This document shows positions 14,922-21,592 of a stretch of 21,592 nucleotides of DNA, in pieces. Numbering within the stretch: position 1 is the first letter of the stretch; every line of letters starts with the position of its first letter. Source of the DNA: Candidatus Aenigmatarchaeota archaeon (GTDB lineage Archaea > Aenigmatarchaeota > Aenigmatarchaeia > QMZP01 > JACQNV01); NCBI GenBank assembly GCA_016202865.1, contig JACQNV010000060.1, forward strand, positions 1 to 21,592, written 5' to 3'. The translations under genes and the position numbers were made by a program. Below the pieces are notes generated by a model that was not told the DNA's origin, did no database searches, and worked only from the letters and a program-made list of their open reading frames with translations.

Positions 14922-15467
14922 ATGGGGCTTATAAAACTGGTTATTGCTGTTGTGATTATAATTGTTGCTATTTACTTTGTTCTTAACATGTTTCCGGGAG
15001 CCGGGGATAAAGTTAAGGGTGTTTTAAGCAGCACACCGCTTAGTGGCGGTGCGACAAAGGCTCCAGAATCCAAGACAGGTGAGGGGTTTGATATGAAAAT
15101 CTTTCCTCCAGGAGTATATAATTTAAAATCTGAGGGGCCAGTTGAAGTGACTACAGAAAGCGGGACAATTAAAAACTTTACGGGCTCAATTGGTGTTATT
15201 TTGAAGAACAAAACAGTTGTTTTGACACACGAAGGGTCTAACCTGGTTGTTGACCTACCTCTAAAAACAATAGCTGTTACAGGTGTTGTTTTGTCTAAAT
15301 TTGATGTTGTTGGATCCAAGATTGATGTGTTCAGTGGAAATTGGAGGACACAAACAGATAACGGAACATTACAAATAGAGGGCTTTAAAGGTGGTGTCTT
15401 AATAGAAAACGACTACCTTAAATTTGTCGGTAATATTAGTTCTTTAAGGAGAGAAGGGTTTAGTTAG
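14922..15467 (+). CDS. Membrane-anchored extracytoplasmic protein, unknown
   Basis: The 181-residue protein has one N-terminal membrane helix (about residues 3-22, LIKLVIAVVIIIVAIYFVL), a Gly/Ser/Pro-rich linker to about residue 55, and a beta-rich domain of about 120 residues after that. Repeated strand-like stretches (GVYNLKSEGPVEV, NFTGSIGVILKNKTVVL, TLQIEGFKGGVLI) suggest a beta-sandwich or solenoid exposed outside the cell. I do not recognise the family, and there is no lipobox. The ATG at 14922 is chosen over TTG 14907 because of the TATA box. The 3' end overlaps the converging acyl carrier protein gene by eight bases. Confidence 0.7.
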   Translation: MGLIKLVIAVVIIIVAIYFVLNMFPGAGDKVKGVLSSTPLSGGATKAPESKTGEGFDMKIFPPGVYNLKSEGPVEVTTESGTIKNFTGSIGVILKNKTVVLTHEGSNLVVDLPLKTIAVTGVVLSKFDVVGSKIDVFSGNWRTQTDNGTLQIEGFKGGVLIENDYLKFVGNISSLRREGFS

Positions 15468-15770
15468 TTTTTTCTCCAGTTCTTCGCTTTATATAATCTA
15501 CTGCATCTTGAACTGTTTTTAAATCTTGCATATCCCTTTCTGGAATGGCTATATCAAATTCGTTTTCCAAATCAATACCAAATTCTACCAATTCCAGAGA
15601 ATCATAACCAAATCCTCTGTAAATCTACTTTCCGGCTTTACAGTAAGAGATGGGTCATACTTCTTGATAAAATTATAAACTCTATGCTCTACTTGATCTG
15701 TTTGTGCAAATAGTTTTGTTGCAACAGTGTTATCTTCAGATTCACCAAACAACCAGTAAAAAAGGTCCAT
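15460..15770 (-). pseudogene. acpP: Acyl carrier protein gene with a frameshift
   Basis: Two frames together encode a full acyl carrier protein. The first (15770 down to about 15609) gives a 54-residue start ending in PESRFTEDL. The second, one base out of phase, continues GYDSLELVEFGIDLENEF and then DIAIPERDMQDLKTVQDAV to a stop at 15460. Joined, they make about 103 residues, with the phosphopantetheine serine in DSLE at position 58. Restoring one G (C on the given strand, at about 15608-15609) would rejoin them; without it the first frame stops at 15585. A real mutation and a sequencing error in a short G run are equally possible. The gene has TTTAAA 22-27 bases upstream. Acyl carrier proteins are uncommon in archaea, so transfer from bacteria is plausible. 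Confidence 0.8.
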
Positions 15771-15791
15771 AGAATTAGAGAGTGTGTAAGT

Positions 15792-15797
15792 TTTAAA
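15792..15797 (-). promoter_or_regulatory. TATA-like box for the acyl carrier protein gene
   Basis: TTTAAA lies 22-27 bases before the ATG at 15770, the spacing used by other genes here. It sits just past the end of secD, so the gene may be transcribed separately from secFD. Confidence 0.4.
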
Positions 15798-15800
15798 TTC

Positions 15801-17627
15801 CTATACTTTGATCACTTTTTCAACAATCCTACTATATGCTGGTCTTGTGACTGAAACGCCTATCCAGACACCAATTATTGTTGTGATTGCGAAACCCTTT
15901 ACGAACTCTGCTACCAAGAACATTAAAGGCAACATTGCAACGACTATTGTGGCTGCTGCACCGAAGATTATGAAGAAAGCCACCTTAATTTTGTCCTTTA
16001 TACTGTAAACCTTCTTTTTCTGGCCAGTTATGGCTTCGTCAGCTATTATGATTTGATGATCTATACCTGTTCCAATTGCTGCTATTATACCTCCGATTGC
16101 TGGGAGATCTATTGTCCATGCCATTCCCATACCAAGCAAAGGTATTGTTATTGCACCAACCCAGGCAAAGACATCTACTTCGTGTTTCTTCATGGCCGAA
16201 ACGCCTAACAGGACTATGTTTAGTATAAGGACCGCTCCCCAAATGGCACCGTCATTTATTGCAGCGATACCGAGGATTATGGCTATTTCAACAACAGTTA
16301 CAAGAAACATTGGAATAGCTAGTTTTGGTCTCCTATATCTTACAATTACAATTATTAGAACTACAAGACCTGAAAGCCCGGCAACATATATTGAAGATGT
16401 GATGAAACCTGCGCCCAATGTTGGTGGAATGACATCAACAGAAACCGTTTCCAAGGACACTGGTGTGGCACCTGATTTTAGGACTGTCTGCAACCTTAAT
16501 CTTTCTTCCAAGGCAGATTGTCTGTCTTCCCTGCTTCCTGATATTTGTGGTGTTGTATACTCTCTTCCTCCAAGCTCTGAACCTATCCTAAGGTTGGAAA
16601 CAAGTTGATCATCAACAAAGATTAATATTTCAGAATCCTTTAGGTATTTTTCGTTTGTGAGTATGTCTATGAATTCTGGGACACCAGATGTTATTTTACC
16701 AAACCTTTCTGCCCCCTGTTTTGAGACAAGAACACCAAAGAAGAAGTTATATCCACCGCCCTGAGTTGATTGTAAGCCTGATCTTTGGGCATCTGTGTAC
16801 ACAATCTCAATATCTTTTCCGTGATATGCTGACCCAAGGAGCACAATCCCATCAGCTGTTTTGTTAACAAATTCAAATTCTATGTCTTCTATCGTTGTTT
16901 TGCTACTTTTGTTCAATTTCTGGTTATTTAGTTCAATTGTTTCGTTGTCGATTATTTTTACAGGATATGTATTACTATATAGTTTGAACTCTCCAACTCC
17001 ATCTTTAATTGTAACTGGCTTTGAAACCTTAGCCTCGAATTTACCTGATTTTGATAGTAAGTTGTTTATGACATCACTACCAACACCACTTGCCTCTATT
17101 TCCAACAGATTTGTACCGCCCAACTCAGAAAGAACTTTAAACTTTATTTCTTTCAAACCATAAAGATTGGCCCTTGTTTGTAGGACATTTTTAGCGTCTT
17201 CTATTTCCTCTATCAAGGCGTCTGTTTTCGGTTTCAATAAGACCCTTGTACCGCCCCGCAGATCAAGACCAAAATCTAAATTGAATTTGGAAACATCCAA
17301 AACATTTATCCCGAGCTTTTCTTGGTTTGTTCCAGTGGAATTTGTTTGATTTAAATTAAAGTTATATTCACGCCCATCGACAGTCATTCTCACACTATTA
17401 CTCAACTTGCCTGTTTGTTCGTTCCAATCATTGAAGCTTTTAACAGGGACCGTGTTTACCCGTGTAATAACCATGCCTTGTTTCAAAATTCCTTGGGCTG
17501 GAGAGGCGGCAGACACATAAACAACCTCAACGCCCTGTGCGGAAGATTTTAATAAGACTGCGCCCATTGCTCCAAGCAAACAGAATACCAGCAACCAAAC
17601 TTTCCAGTAGCTTAGTAAATTCGCCAT
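15801..17627 (-). CDS. secD: Protein export membrane protein SecD
   Basis: The 608-residue protein is the SecD half of the SecDF complex, which assists protein translocation from the outer side of the membrane. After a first helix (about 8-27), residues about 33-92 look like a PDZ domain (VVYVSAASPAQGILKQGMVI, TRVNTVPVKSFNDW). The SecD signature FGLDLRGGT is at 119-127, followed by the large external domain to about 410 and then five membrane helices to the end, with GIGTGIDHQIIIADEAI-like helix IV residues (AIGTGIDHQIII) and the basic end RIVEKVIKV. It begins one base after secF ends, so the two are cotranscribed in archaeal order secF-secD. The extra N-terminal domain makes it longer than many SecD proteins. 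Confidence 0.93.
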   Translation of the reverse strand: MANLLSYWKVWLLVFCLLGAMGAVLLKSSAQGVEVVYVSAASPAQGILKQGMVITRVNTVPVKSFNDWNEQTGKLSNSVRMTVDGREYNFNLNQTNSTGTNQEKLGINVLDVSKFNLDFGLDLRGGTRVLLKPKTDALIEEIEDAKNVLQTRANLYGLKEIKFKVLSELGGTNLLEIEASGVGSDVINNLLSKSGKFEAKVSKPVTIKDGVGEFKLYSNTYPVKIIDNETIELNNQKLNKSSKTTIEDIEFEFVNKTADGIVLLGSAYHGKDIEIVYTDAQRSGLQSTQGGGYNFFFGVLVSKQGAERFGKITSGVPEFIDILTNEKYLKDSEILIFVDDQLVSNLRIGSELGGREYTTPQISGSREDRQSALEERLRLQTVLKSGATPVSLETVSVDVIPPTLGAGFITSSIYVAGLSGLVVLIIVIVRYRRPKLAIPMFLVTVVEIAIILGIAAINDGAIWGAVLILNIVLLGVSAMKKHEVDVFAWVGAITIPLLGMGMAWTIDLPAIGGIIAAIGTGIDHQIIIADEAITGQKKKVYSIKDKIKVAFFIIFGAAATIVVAMLPLMFLVAEFVKGFAITTIIGVWIGVSVTRPAYSRIVEKVIKV

Positions 17628-17628
17628 A

Positions 17629-18540
17629 TTATTCCTGTGTTCCTCCTTTTCTATTCATATACCACATCAGAAGGCCAGAGTTTGTTAGCCATGTACTTGC
17701 CATATCAATAACCAAACCAATTAAAAGGACTGCTGATATTTGAGTTAAAATTGGGTTTAGATTTGAAATAAATAAGACTGCCAAAACACCTATTGTTGTA
17801 AGTGTCATTGTCATCCCTGTCTTTACGCTGCTTCTGAATCTTTCTTTCATGCTTTCTGTTCCCTTAAAGACACGCGTACTCTGAAGGATATCGGTGTCAA
17901 CAGAATAACCTATTAACATCAGGAGGGCAGCAAAACTAGCTAGGGAGAGTTCAATACCAAAAACATTCATGAAAGCTAGTGTTTCTATTAAGTCTGCGCC
18001 TGCGGCTAAGACTACTGATGTAGGTGTGATAAAGTTTCTAAATAACAAGAACACAACTATACCCATCAAAATAAAGGCCACTATAATACCTATCTGTATT
18101 TGTGAGAAGAAAGATTCCCCCAGGGTTGGGCTAACTGACCTTATAGAGGCTTTTTCTGTATTAATATTTTTTAATTTTAACTCATCAAGGATTTTAGAAG
18201 AGTCTATATCAGATGGACCGTCGATAAGTACTTCTCTACCACCAAATCCCGAAGTTTCCTTAACTGTGATCTGGCCATATTTAGATAGGTCCGATTCTAA
18301 ATTTTTGACATTAATTTCTTGTGTTGTTTTTACAGCAATAGACAAACCACCACGCAACTCAAGACCTTTTTTAACCCATTCTCCTGTTGTTGTATATTGA
18401 TTGACTAGAACATAAGCTGAGAAAATCAAGATTACCAAGGATATCAGCAACATTAATCTATATGGTTTCTTCTGTTTTGGTGTTGTTGGGTGTTGTTGGT
18501 GTATTGGTTGACTGCCTTCATGGCTTTGTTGTTCTTCCAT
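17629..18540 (-). CDS. secF: Protein export membrane protein SecF
   Basis: The 303-residue protein is the SecF partner of SecD. A polar, Gln/His-rich N-terminal tail of about 28 residues comes before the first membrane helix (29-46). The signature GLELRGGLSIAV is at 59-70, then a short external domain to about 130, then five membrane helices including LLMLIGYSVDTDILQSTRVFKG-type residues (GYSVDTDIL) typical of helix IV-V in SecF. Length is normal for archaea. It is transcribed leftward as the first gene of secFD, and shares the TATA region at 18561-18568 with the divergent flavoprotein gene. Confidence 0.93.
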   Translation of the reverse strand: MEEQQSHEGSQPIHQQHPTTPKQKKPYRLMLLISLVILIFSAYVLVNQYTTTGEWVKKGLELRGGLSIAVKTTQEINVKNLESDLSKYGQITVKETSGFGGREVLIDGPSDIDSSKILDELKLKNINTEKASIRSVSPTLGESFFSQIQIGIIVAFILMGIVVFLLFRNFITPTSVVLAAGADLIETLAFMNVFGIELSLASFAALLMLIGYSVDTDILQSTRVFKGTESMKERFRSSVKTGMTMTLTTIGVLAVLFISNLNPILTQISAVLLIGLVIDMASTWLTNSGLLMWYMNRKGGTQE

Positions 18541-18560
18541 AACTAGATAAATTAAATAGA

Positions 18561-18568
18561 TTATATAT
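18561..18568. promoter_or_regulatory. Shared TATA region, secFD and flavoprotein gene
   Basis: TTATATAT lies 25-32 bases before the ATG at 18593 on the + strand and 21-28 bases before the secF ATG at 18540 on the - strand. One near-symmetrical element could therefore serve both leaderless genes. Confidence 0.45.
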
Positions 18569-18592
18569 GATTTAAGTTTAAAAGGTTGTTAT

Positions 18593-19633
18593 ATGCCAGA
18601 TTTTGACATAATTGTTGTTGGTGCTGGACCGGCTGGGTCATATTTTACTTCGCTGGTTGAGAAGGATTTCAAGGTATTGGTTTTAGATCAAAAAAAGCAG
18701 GTTGGTGGAAAGGCCTGTTCTGGTCTGGTTTCCCGAGACATTTCCAAATATATACCTGTAGATGGCCTTGTGGAAAGCGAATTGGATTCTTGTATTCTAT
18801 ATTCTCCTGATAAGAAAATTGTAAAATTGGGGATAAAACAAAGTACATATGCGCTGGATAGGGACAGGTTGGATAGTTTTTTGGTGGAGAGGCTGGCTTC
18901 CCCTGTTAAGTTTGGTGTGAAGGTTGATGGTGTTGAAGTTGGTGAAAATGTGAAGGTGAAGACAAACCAAGGTGAATTCACATCTAGGTTTTTGGTTGGT
19001 TGTGATGGAGCAAACTCCGTTGTTAGGAACAATTTCGATCAGAAACCAATGGACACCGTGGTTGGGTTGATGGTGATGGCAGAAGAGAAGGATTTATCGA
19101 ACAGCTTTGAGGTTTGGTTTGACATAGATTTTGTGAAAGATGGGTTTCTTTGGAAGATACCAAGAGGTAGGCGCGTGGAATATGGGATTTTGGGAACAGG
19201 TGTGAAGTTTGGTTTGTTGGAGGATTTTTTTAAAATTGGCCGGAAAAAATGTGCGTGCGAACGCCGCGCGGCGCCGATACCAACTGGTTTTCACAAGACT
19301 TATTTTGATCGCACACTATTGATCGGTGATGCGGCTGCGCAGACAAAACCGTGGAGTTTTGGCGGCATACTCTATGGTTTTATTGGCGGCAAGTATGCAG
19401 CGCCTGTTGTAACCGAGGCTTTGCAGAAAAATAAATTTACAGAAAAGTTTTTGGAAAAGTATCAAAAAGGGTGGCGAAGCGAGATGAAAAAAAGTATCAA
19501 CATGGGCATGATGTTTAGGGAATTTTTCCAGGAATTAGATAACAAAAAAATCGACCAGGTGTTTGATGTTGTGAAAAAGTCAGGGCTCAAGGAAATTGAT
19601 ATGGATCATCCGTTTATTGGGTTGTTGGGGTAA
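18593..19633 (+). CDS. Geranylgeranyl reductase family flavoprotein
   Basis: The 346-residue protein fits the archaeal geranylgeranyl reductase family, FAD enzymes that saturate the isoprenoid chains of archaeal membrane lipids. The Rossmann motif VVGAGPAGSYF is at 8-18, with the acid Asp32 ending strand two. KACSGLVSRDI (40-50) contains Cys42, typical of this family. The second FAD motif is LLIGDAAAQTKPWSFGGI (242-259). Length is slightly short for the usual 380-450 residues. Lipid substrate assignment is inferred from family membership; related plant-type reductases share these motifs. It fits functionally with hmgA in this window and is divergent from secF across a 52-base promoter region. 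Confidence 0.87.
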   Translation: MPDFDIIVVGAGPAGSYFTSLVEKDFKVLVLDQKKQVGGKACSGLVSRDISKYIPVDGLVESELDSCILYSPDKKIVKLGIKQSTYALDRDRLDSFLVERLASPVKFGVKVDGVEVGENVKVKTNQGEFTSRFLVGCDGANSVVRNNFDQKPMDTVVGLMVMAEEKDLSNSFEVWFDIDFVKDGFLWKIPRGRRVEYGILGTGVKFGLLEDFFKIGRKKCACERRAAPIPTGFHKTYFDRTLLIGDAAAQTKPWSFGGILYGFIGGKYAAPVVTEALQKNKFTEKFLEKYQKGWRSEMKKSINMGMMFREFFQELDNKKIDQVFDVVKKSGLKEIDMDHPFIGLLG

Positions 19634-19655
19634 TACAACTTCTAGTTGGCCCATA

Positions 19656-20108
19656 TTAATCATCCAATGGAATAGTTAAACCAGGATATTCGAGTGCTTG
19701 ACCTTCCCATCTTAGGTCTTGTGTAGAAACATTTACTAGAACTCTTATCCCACGCGGTTTAGCTAAACTTTCTCCCAATCTTCTTACTCTTTCTATATTT
19801 TCTTCGCCGTATACATCAAAAACCCACTGTTTATCTGGAACCGCCTGTCTTGCTTCATTATCAATCCGCATAGCTGTAAGGTATGCCCACCTTTCTGCAA
19901 AAGGTATTGAAATCAAACCAAAAAGTTTTGGTGTCGCTCTTGCAAGAATGCCCATAGAATCATACCTGCCTAAAAGAGAAGGCTGTGGTTCTTCAACCCT
20001 TTCTCCTCTAGTTGTTTGAGCAATAGCATATCCTCTTCTTCTTAATTCGCCTGCAACATCATATAATAGTTTTCTGTTTCTTTCAACAGCTTTGTTTGTT
20101 GGGTCCAT
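19656..20108 (-). CDS. Unknown protein, second gene of a two-gene operon
   Basis: The 150-residue protein is not recognised. It begins with a charged helix (NKAVERNRKLLYDVAGELRR), followed by a mixed region and two strand-like stretches, KQWVFDVYG (about 93-101) and GIRVLVNVS (about 119-127), separated by the helix ENIERVRRLGESL. No membrane segment, signal peptide or clear catalytic motif is seen. Its ATG lies two bases after the stop of the larger Nudix-like gene, so the two are very likely cotranslated from one mRNA and may act together. It converges on the flavoprotein gene with a 22-base gap. Confidence 0.65.
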   Translation of the reverse strand: MDPTNKAVERNRKLLYDVAGELRRRGYAIAQTTRGERVEEPQPSLLGRYDSMGILARATPKLFGLISIPFAERWAYLTAMRIDNEARQAVPDKQWVFDVYGEENIERVRRLGESLAKPRGIRVLVNVSTQDLRWEGQALEYPGLTIPLDD

Positions 20109-20110
20109 AT

Positions 20111-21157
20111 TTATTTCTCATCCACAAACATGTTCTTTTCCAGAGCAGACCAAGCATTACCGGCCTTGTTCATATCTGCTAGGATTTCTGGGTGGAATAA
20201 GAAGATGTAAGACTCGTCAAACCAGTCAATTGGGTAAACTGGCTTGCCATCTACTAAAACTTGGTTTAACACAGACCGCGGGACCTTGTCGCATAAAAAT
20301 CTGTCGTTCCTTTCGAAAACTTCGACTTCGCCTGTATACCTGTTTCTTCTGTGAACAGTTTCATGTATTGGGTTACCAAACACTTTACCTGCTAGGTGTT
20401 TGAGATCGATTACACAAACATCGCGCTGTATTGTTGTTCCATCAGGTAGCTGTTCCCCATCCACAATCCACAAGTCTTCAACAGGATATTGCACATTCAT
20501 AATTTTGATGAAGTTGAAGCCTGTTTCTGGTGTCCAGCTTATCACACCATAATCGTCTAGCTTCGCGCGTTTGTCCGGTTCACGGAAAACTTTTAGCCTG
20601 TCTGCCCCTTTCGCGAAGGTTATTGGAACTGCCTTTTCGCCTTTTATTTTCAGCAATGTTCTTGCGGCAAGCATATCAGCAACACCATAAATTATTTCTT
20701 TATGTTGGCCGTCTGCTGGGACAAGCAGCTCGCCGCCTCTTGTGACAAAGACACCTTCTTCAAATGCTTCCCTATACAAATGTGCGTTTGTGTGCCAGTC
20801 TTCTTCGCTTCTTGGGAAGCCGTTTCGTGGAACCCTAAAACCAGGATCTCTTGGAGCCTTTGCATCCTTTTGGACAAAAGAAATGTATTGTGGATTTCCT
20901 TGCTCATCAACAAAAACAGAGACTGCGCCAGCGCTTGGAGTCACCAAGGGGTTTTCTTCAGAAGCTATTCTTGAAACACCCTGTTTCATCAACCTTTCTG
21001 CTGTCTGGAACCAATATCGCGGAGACTGCCTTAAATCATAATTCAATACCTCTGGCTTTTCTGGAAGTGTGTATGTGACTTCCCAGGCACGCTTGCCGTC
21101 TTTAATAGGCCTCGATGCGTGCACTTCCTTAGACAAACCCAAATAGATTTCTCCCAT
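20111..21157 (-). CDS. Unknown protein with degenerate Nudix-like box
   Basis: The 348-residue protein is not confidently recognised. Its middle resembles a Nudix hydrolase: strands at GAVSVFVDEQG (77-87) and QYISFVQKD (90-98), then NGFPRSEED (112-120) and YREAFEEGVFV (128-138). The known box is G-x5-E-x7-R-E-U-x-E-E-x-G-U. Here Gly113, Glu119, Arg129-Glu130 and Glu133-Glu134 are in order, but the first gap is two residues longer and the end one shorter. Later stretches, WTPETGFNF and IVDGEQLPDG, and a C-terminal half with several charged strands, match nothing I know. ATG 21157 has TTTATAAA 22-29 bases upstream; a GTG at 21160 would add one residue. It is first in a two-gene operon. Confidence 0.65.
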   Translation of the reverse strand: MGEIYLGLSKEVHASRPIKDGKRAWEVTYTLPEKPEVLNYDLRQSPRYWFQTAERLMKQGVSRIASEENPLVTPSAGAVSVFVDEQGNPQYISFVQKDAKAPRDPGFRVPRNGFPRSEEDWHTNAHLYREAFEEGVFVTRGGELLVPADGQHKEIIYGVADMLAARTLLKIKGEKAVPITFAKGADRLKVFREPDKRAKLDDYGVISWTPETGFNFIKIMNVQYPVEDLWIVDGEQLPDGTTIQRDVCVIDLKHLAGKVFGNPIHETVHRRNRYTGEVEVFERNDRFLCDKVPRSVLNQVLVDGKPVYPIDWFDESYIFLFHPEILADMNKAGNAWSALEKNMFVDEK

Positions 21158-21178
21158 CACTATAGGTTGGGGGTTGGA

Positions 21179-21186
21179 TTTATAAA
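21179..21186 (-). promoter_or_regulatory. TATA box for the Nudix-like operon
   Basis: TTTATAAA lies 22-29 bases upstream of the ATG at 21157, matching in both sequence and spacing the box of hmgA. Confidence 0.5.
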
Positions 21187-21237
21187 GTTTTATTTTTGTG
21201 ACTTTTTAGGGGTTACAATAATATGATTTAGTTTGTG

Positions 21238-21251
21238 TATAACATTGTTAT
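21238..21251. repeat. Palindrome ATAACATTGTTAT, first copy of a shared motif
   Basis: ATAACA at 21239-21244 and TGTTAT at 21246-21251 are exact reverse complements around a single T. The 11 bases TATAACATTGT (21238-21248) recur at 21580-21590. It may be a regulator binding site. Confidence 0.4.
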
Positions 21252-21294
21252 GTTTGTTTGGTGCCGACACCTTCATTTCTTTTGTAACAACTTC

Positions 21295-21370
21295 ACATCA
21301 TTTAAAATCGATATACATAAACCATATTTTGTTTTGGCGTCTCAAATACATGTGAAACATCATTTGAAAC
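21295..21370. repeat. Short imperfect direct repeats ACATCATTTRAAA
   Basis: ACATCATTTAAAA at 21295-21307 and ACATCATTTGAAA at about 21357-21369 differ at one base, and AAACCATA follows each (about 21319 and 21367). Spacing differs between copies, so this is a degenerate duplication or chance similarity in AT-rich DNA. Confidence 0.3.
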
Positions 21371-21414
21371 CATAAATTTCACTTAAATTACACAATAGTG
21401 GCTATGTATAACGA

Positions 21415-21422
21415 TTTAAATA
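21415..21422 (+). promoter_or_regulatory. TATA-like box before the possible structured RNA
   Basis: TTTAAATA is about 27 bases upstream of the GC-richer hairpin-forming segment at 21442. It is followed by the perfect inverted repeat ATTTCC-ATA-GGAAAT at 21422-21436. Confidence 0.3.
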
Positions 21423-21441
21423 TTTCCATAGGAAATGTAGG

Positions 21442-21497
21442 GGTGTAGGTCATGTGTAGACCCGCCTGCTTCATGTGGAGATTTTGTGCTTGACACC
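21442..21497 (+). ncRNA. Candidate small structured RNA
   Basis: This segment is GC-richer than its surroundings. GGTGT at 21442-21446 can pair with ACACC at 21493-21497, closing about 56 bases, and inside it GGTC (21448-21451) pairs with GACC (21459-21462) around a seven-base loop. A TATA-like box at 21415-21422 would start transcription near the 5' arm. I recognise no tRNA, C/D-box or other known RNA pattern in it. The strand is inferred from the TATA position only. Confidence 0.22.
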
Positions 21498-21573
21498 TGT
21501 TGTTGAGTTGGTTTGATTGGTTTATTTGGTCAATATATGTCGCTTTTGGTTGTTTGTGAACATGTATTTGTTC

Positions 21574-21590
21574 TATATATATAACATTGT
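21574..21590 (+). promoter_or_regulatory. TATA run and second TATAACATTGT copy at window end
   Basis: TATATATATAA at 21574-21584 overlaps a second TATAACATTGT at 21580-21590. It probably belongs to the promoter of a rightward gene outside the window. The same 11 bases lie upstream of the leftward Nudix-like operon, hinting at a shared regulator. Confidence 0.3.
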
Positions 21591-21592
21591 AA

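Larger units (their letters stand above)
21158..21592. other. Gene-poor, repeat-bearing intergenic region
   Basis: About 430 bases with no reading frame I would call. The longest starts at ATG 21250 and has 41 codons (MFVWCRHLH... to TAA at 21375), His/Phe/Cys-rich, with only a weak AATAATAT 26-33 bases upstream; it is probably chance. The stretch holds palindromes, a direct repeat and a locally GC-richer segment, listed separately. It ends in a TATA run likely serving a rightward gene beyond the window. Confidence 0.5.

Noticed and set aside
15585..15620. Programmed frameshifting in the acyl carrier protein gene
   Set aside because: No standard slippery heptamer or clear downstream structure is visible at GATTTGGTTATG; a lost base is simpler.
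20092..21078. Several + strand frames opposite the Nudix-like gene
   Set aside because: They overlap one another and an intact - strand gene with a promoter, and none shows a protein family pattern.
21260..21271. GGTG-CCGA-CACC hairpin considered as a terminator
   Set aside because: Four-base arms with no following T-run and no gene ending just before it.
21250..21375. 41-codon frame in the last intergenic region
   Set aside because: Odd His/Cys/Phe-rich composition, no ribosome site and only a weak TATA; within chance for AT-rich DNA, so left as a remark.
1..21592. tRNA, rRNA, CRISPR array, insertion sequence or origin
   Set aside because: No T-loop-like GTTCRANYC with a cloverleaf, no regularly spaced repeats, no transposase and no terminal repeats were seen.

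Overview
The window is a stretch of archaeal chromosome, AT-rich and densely packed. Marker genes are large-subunit protein L10e (uL16), RNA polymerase subunit RpoL, transcription factor S, HMG-CoA reductase, a geranylgeranyl-reductase-type flavoprotein, the archaeal diphthamide enzyme Dph2, an archaeal Ser/His signal peptidase, archaeal SecF-SecD and a DUF1512 protein. Many first-in-operon genes have a TATA-like box about 22-30 bases before the start codon, which is the spacing expected for leaderless archaeal mRNAs. I cannot name the lineage from sequence alone. Small intergenic gaps, divergent enzymes and a bacterial-type acyl carrier protein would suit a DPANN-like or other uncultivated archaeon, but that is inference.

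Layout. (1) 1-3580: a small membrane protein, then a leftward run dcd, rpl10e and a PEP-synthase-like protein that appears to have lost its catalytic residues. (2) 3669-6007: a rightward sugar nucleotidyltransferase converging on a leftward operon, rpoL, signal peptidase, transcription factor S and a nucleoside deoxyribosyltransferase-like protein. (3) 6082-11190: a tight rightward operon of HMG-CoA reductase, an archaemetzincin-like protein with an altered zinc motif, a phosphohexomutase, Dph2 and a Ser/Thr kinase. (4) 11201-14817: a multidomain thymidylate synthase (leftward), a small unknown gene (rightward), and a leftward pair, DUF1512 protein and cysteine hydrolase. (5) 14922-18540: a membrane-anchored unknown, a frameshifted acyl carrier protein gene, and secF-secD. 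(6) 18593-21157: a geranylgeranyl-reductase family flavoprotein, then a leftward two-gene unknown operon whose larger protein carries a degenerate Nudix-like box. (7) 21158-21592: about 430 bases without a convincing gene but with several inverted and direct repeats and a possible structured RNA.

How the genes relate. HMG-CoA reductase and the flavoprotein both belong to archaeal isoprenoid lipid synthesis. Nucleotidyltransferase and phosphohexomutase fit activated sugar supply. dCTP deaminase, the deoxyribosyltransferase-like protein and thymidylate synthase all bear on deoxynucleotides, though they are not in one operon. SecD, SecF and the signal peptidase serve protein export. The points most worth a second look are the apparent PEP synthase pseudoenzyme, the frameshifted ACP, the HELGV archaemetzincin-like protein, the unknown Nudix-like pair and the structured non-coding tail.
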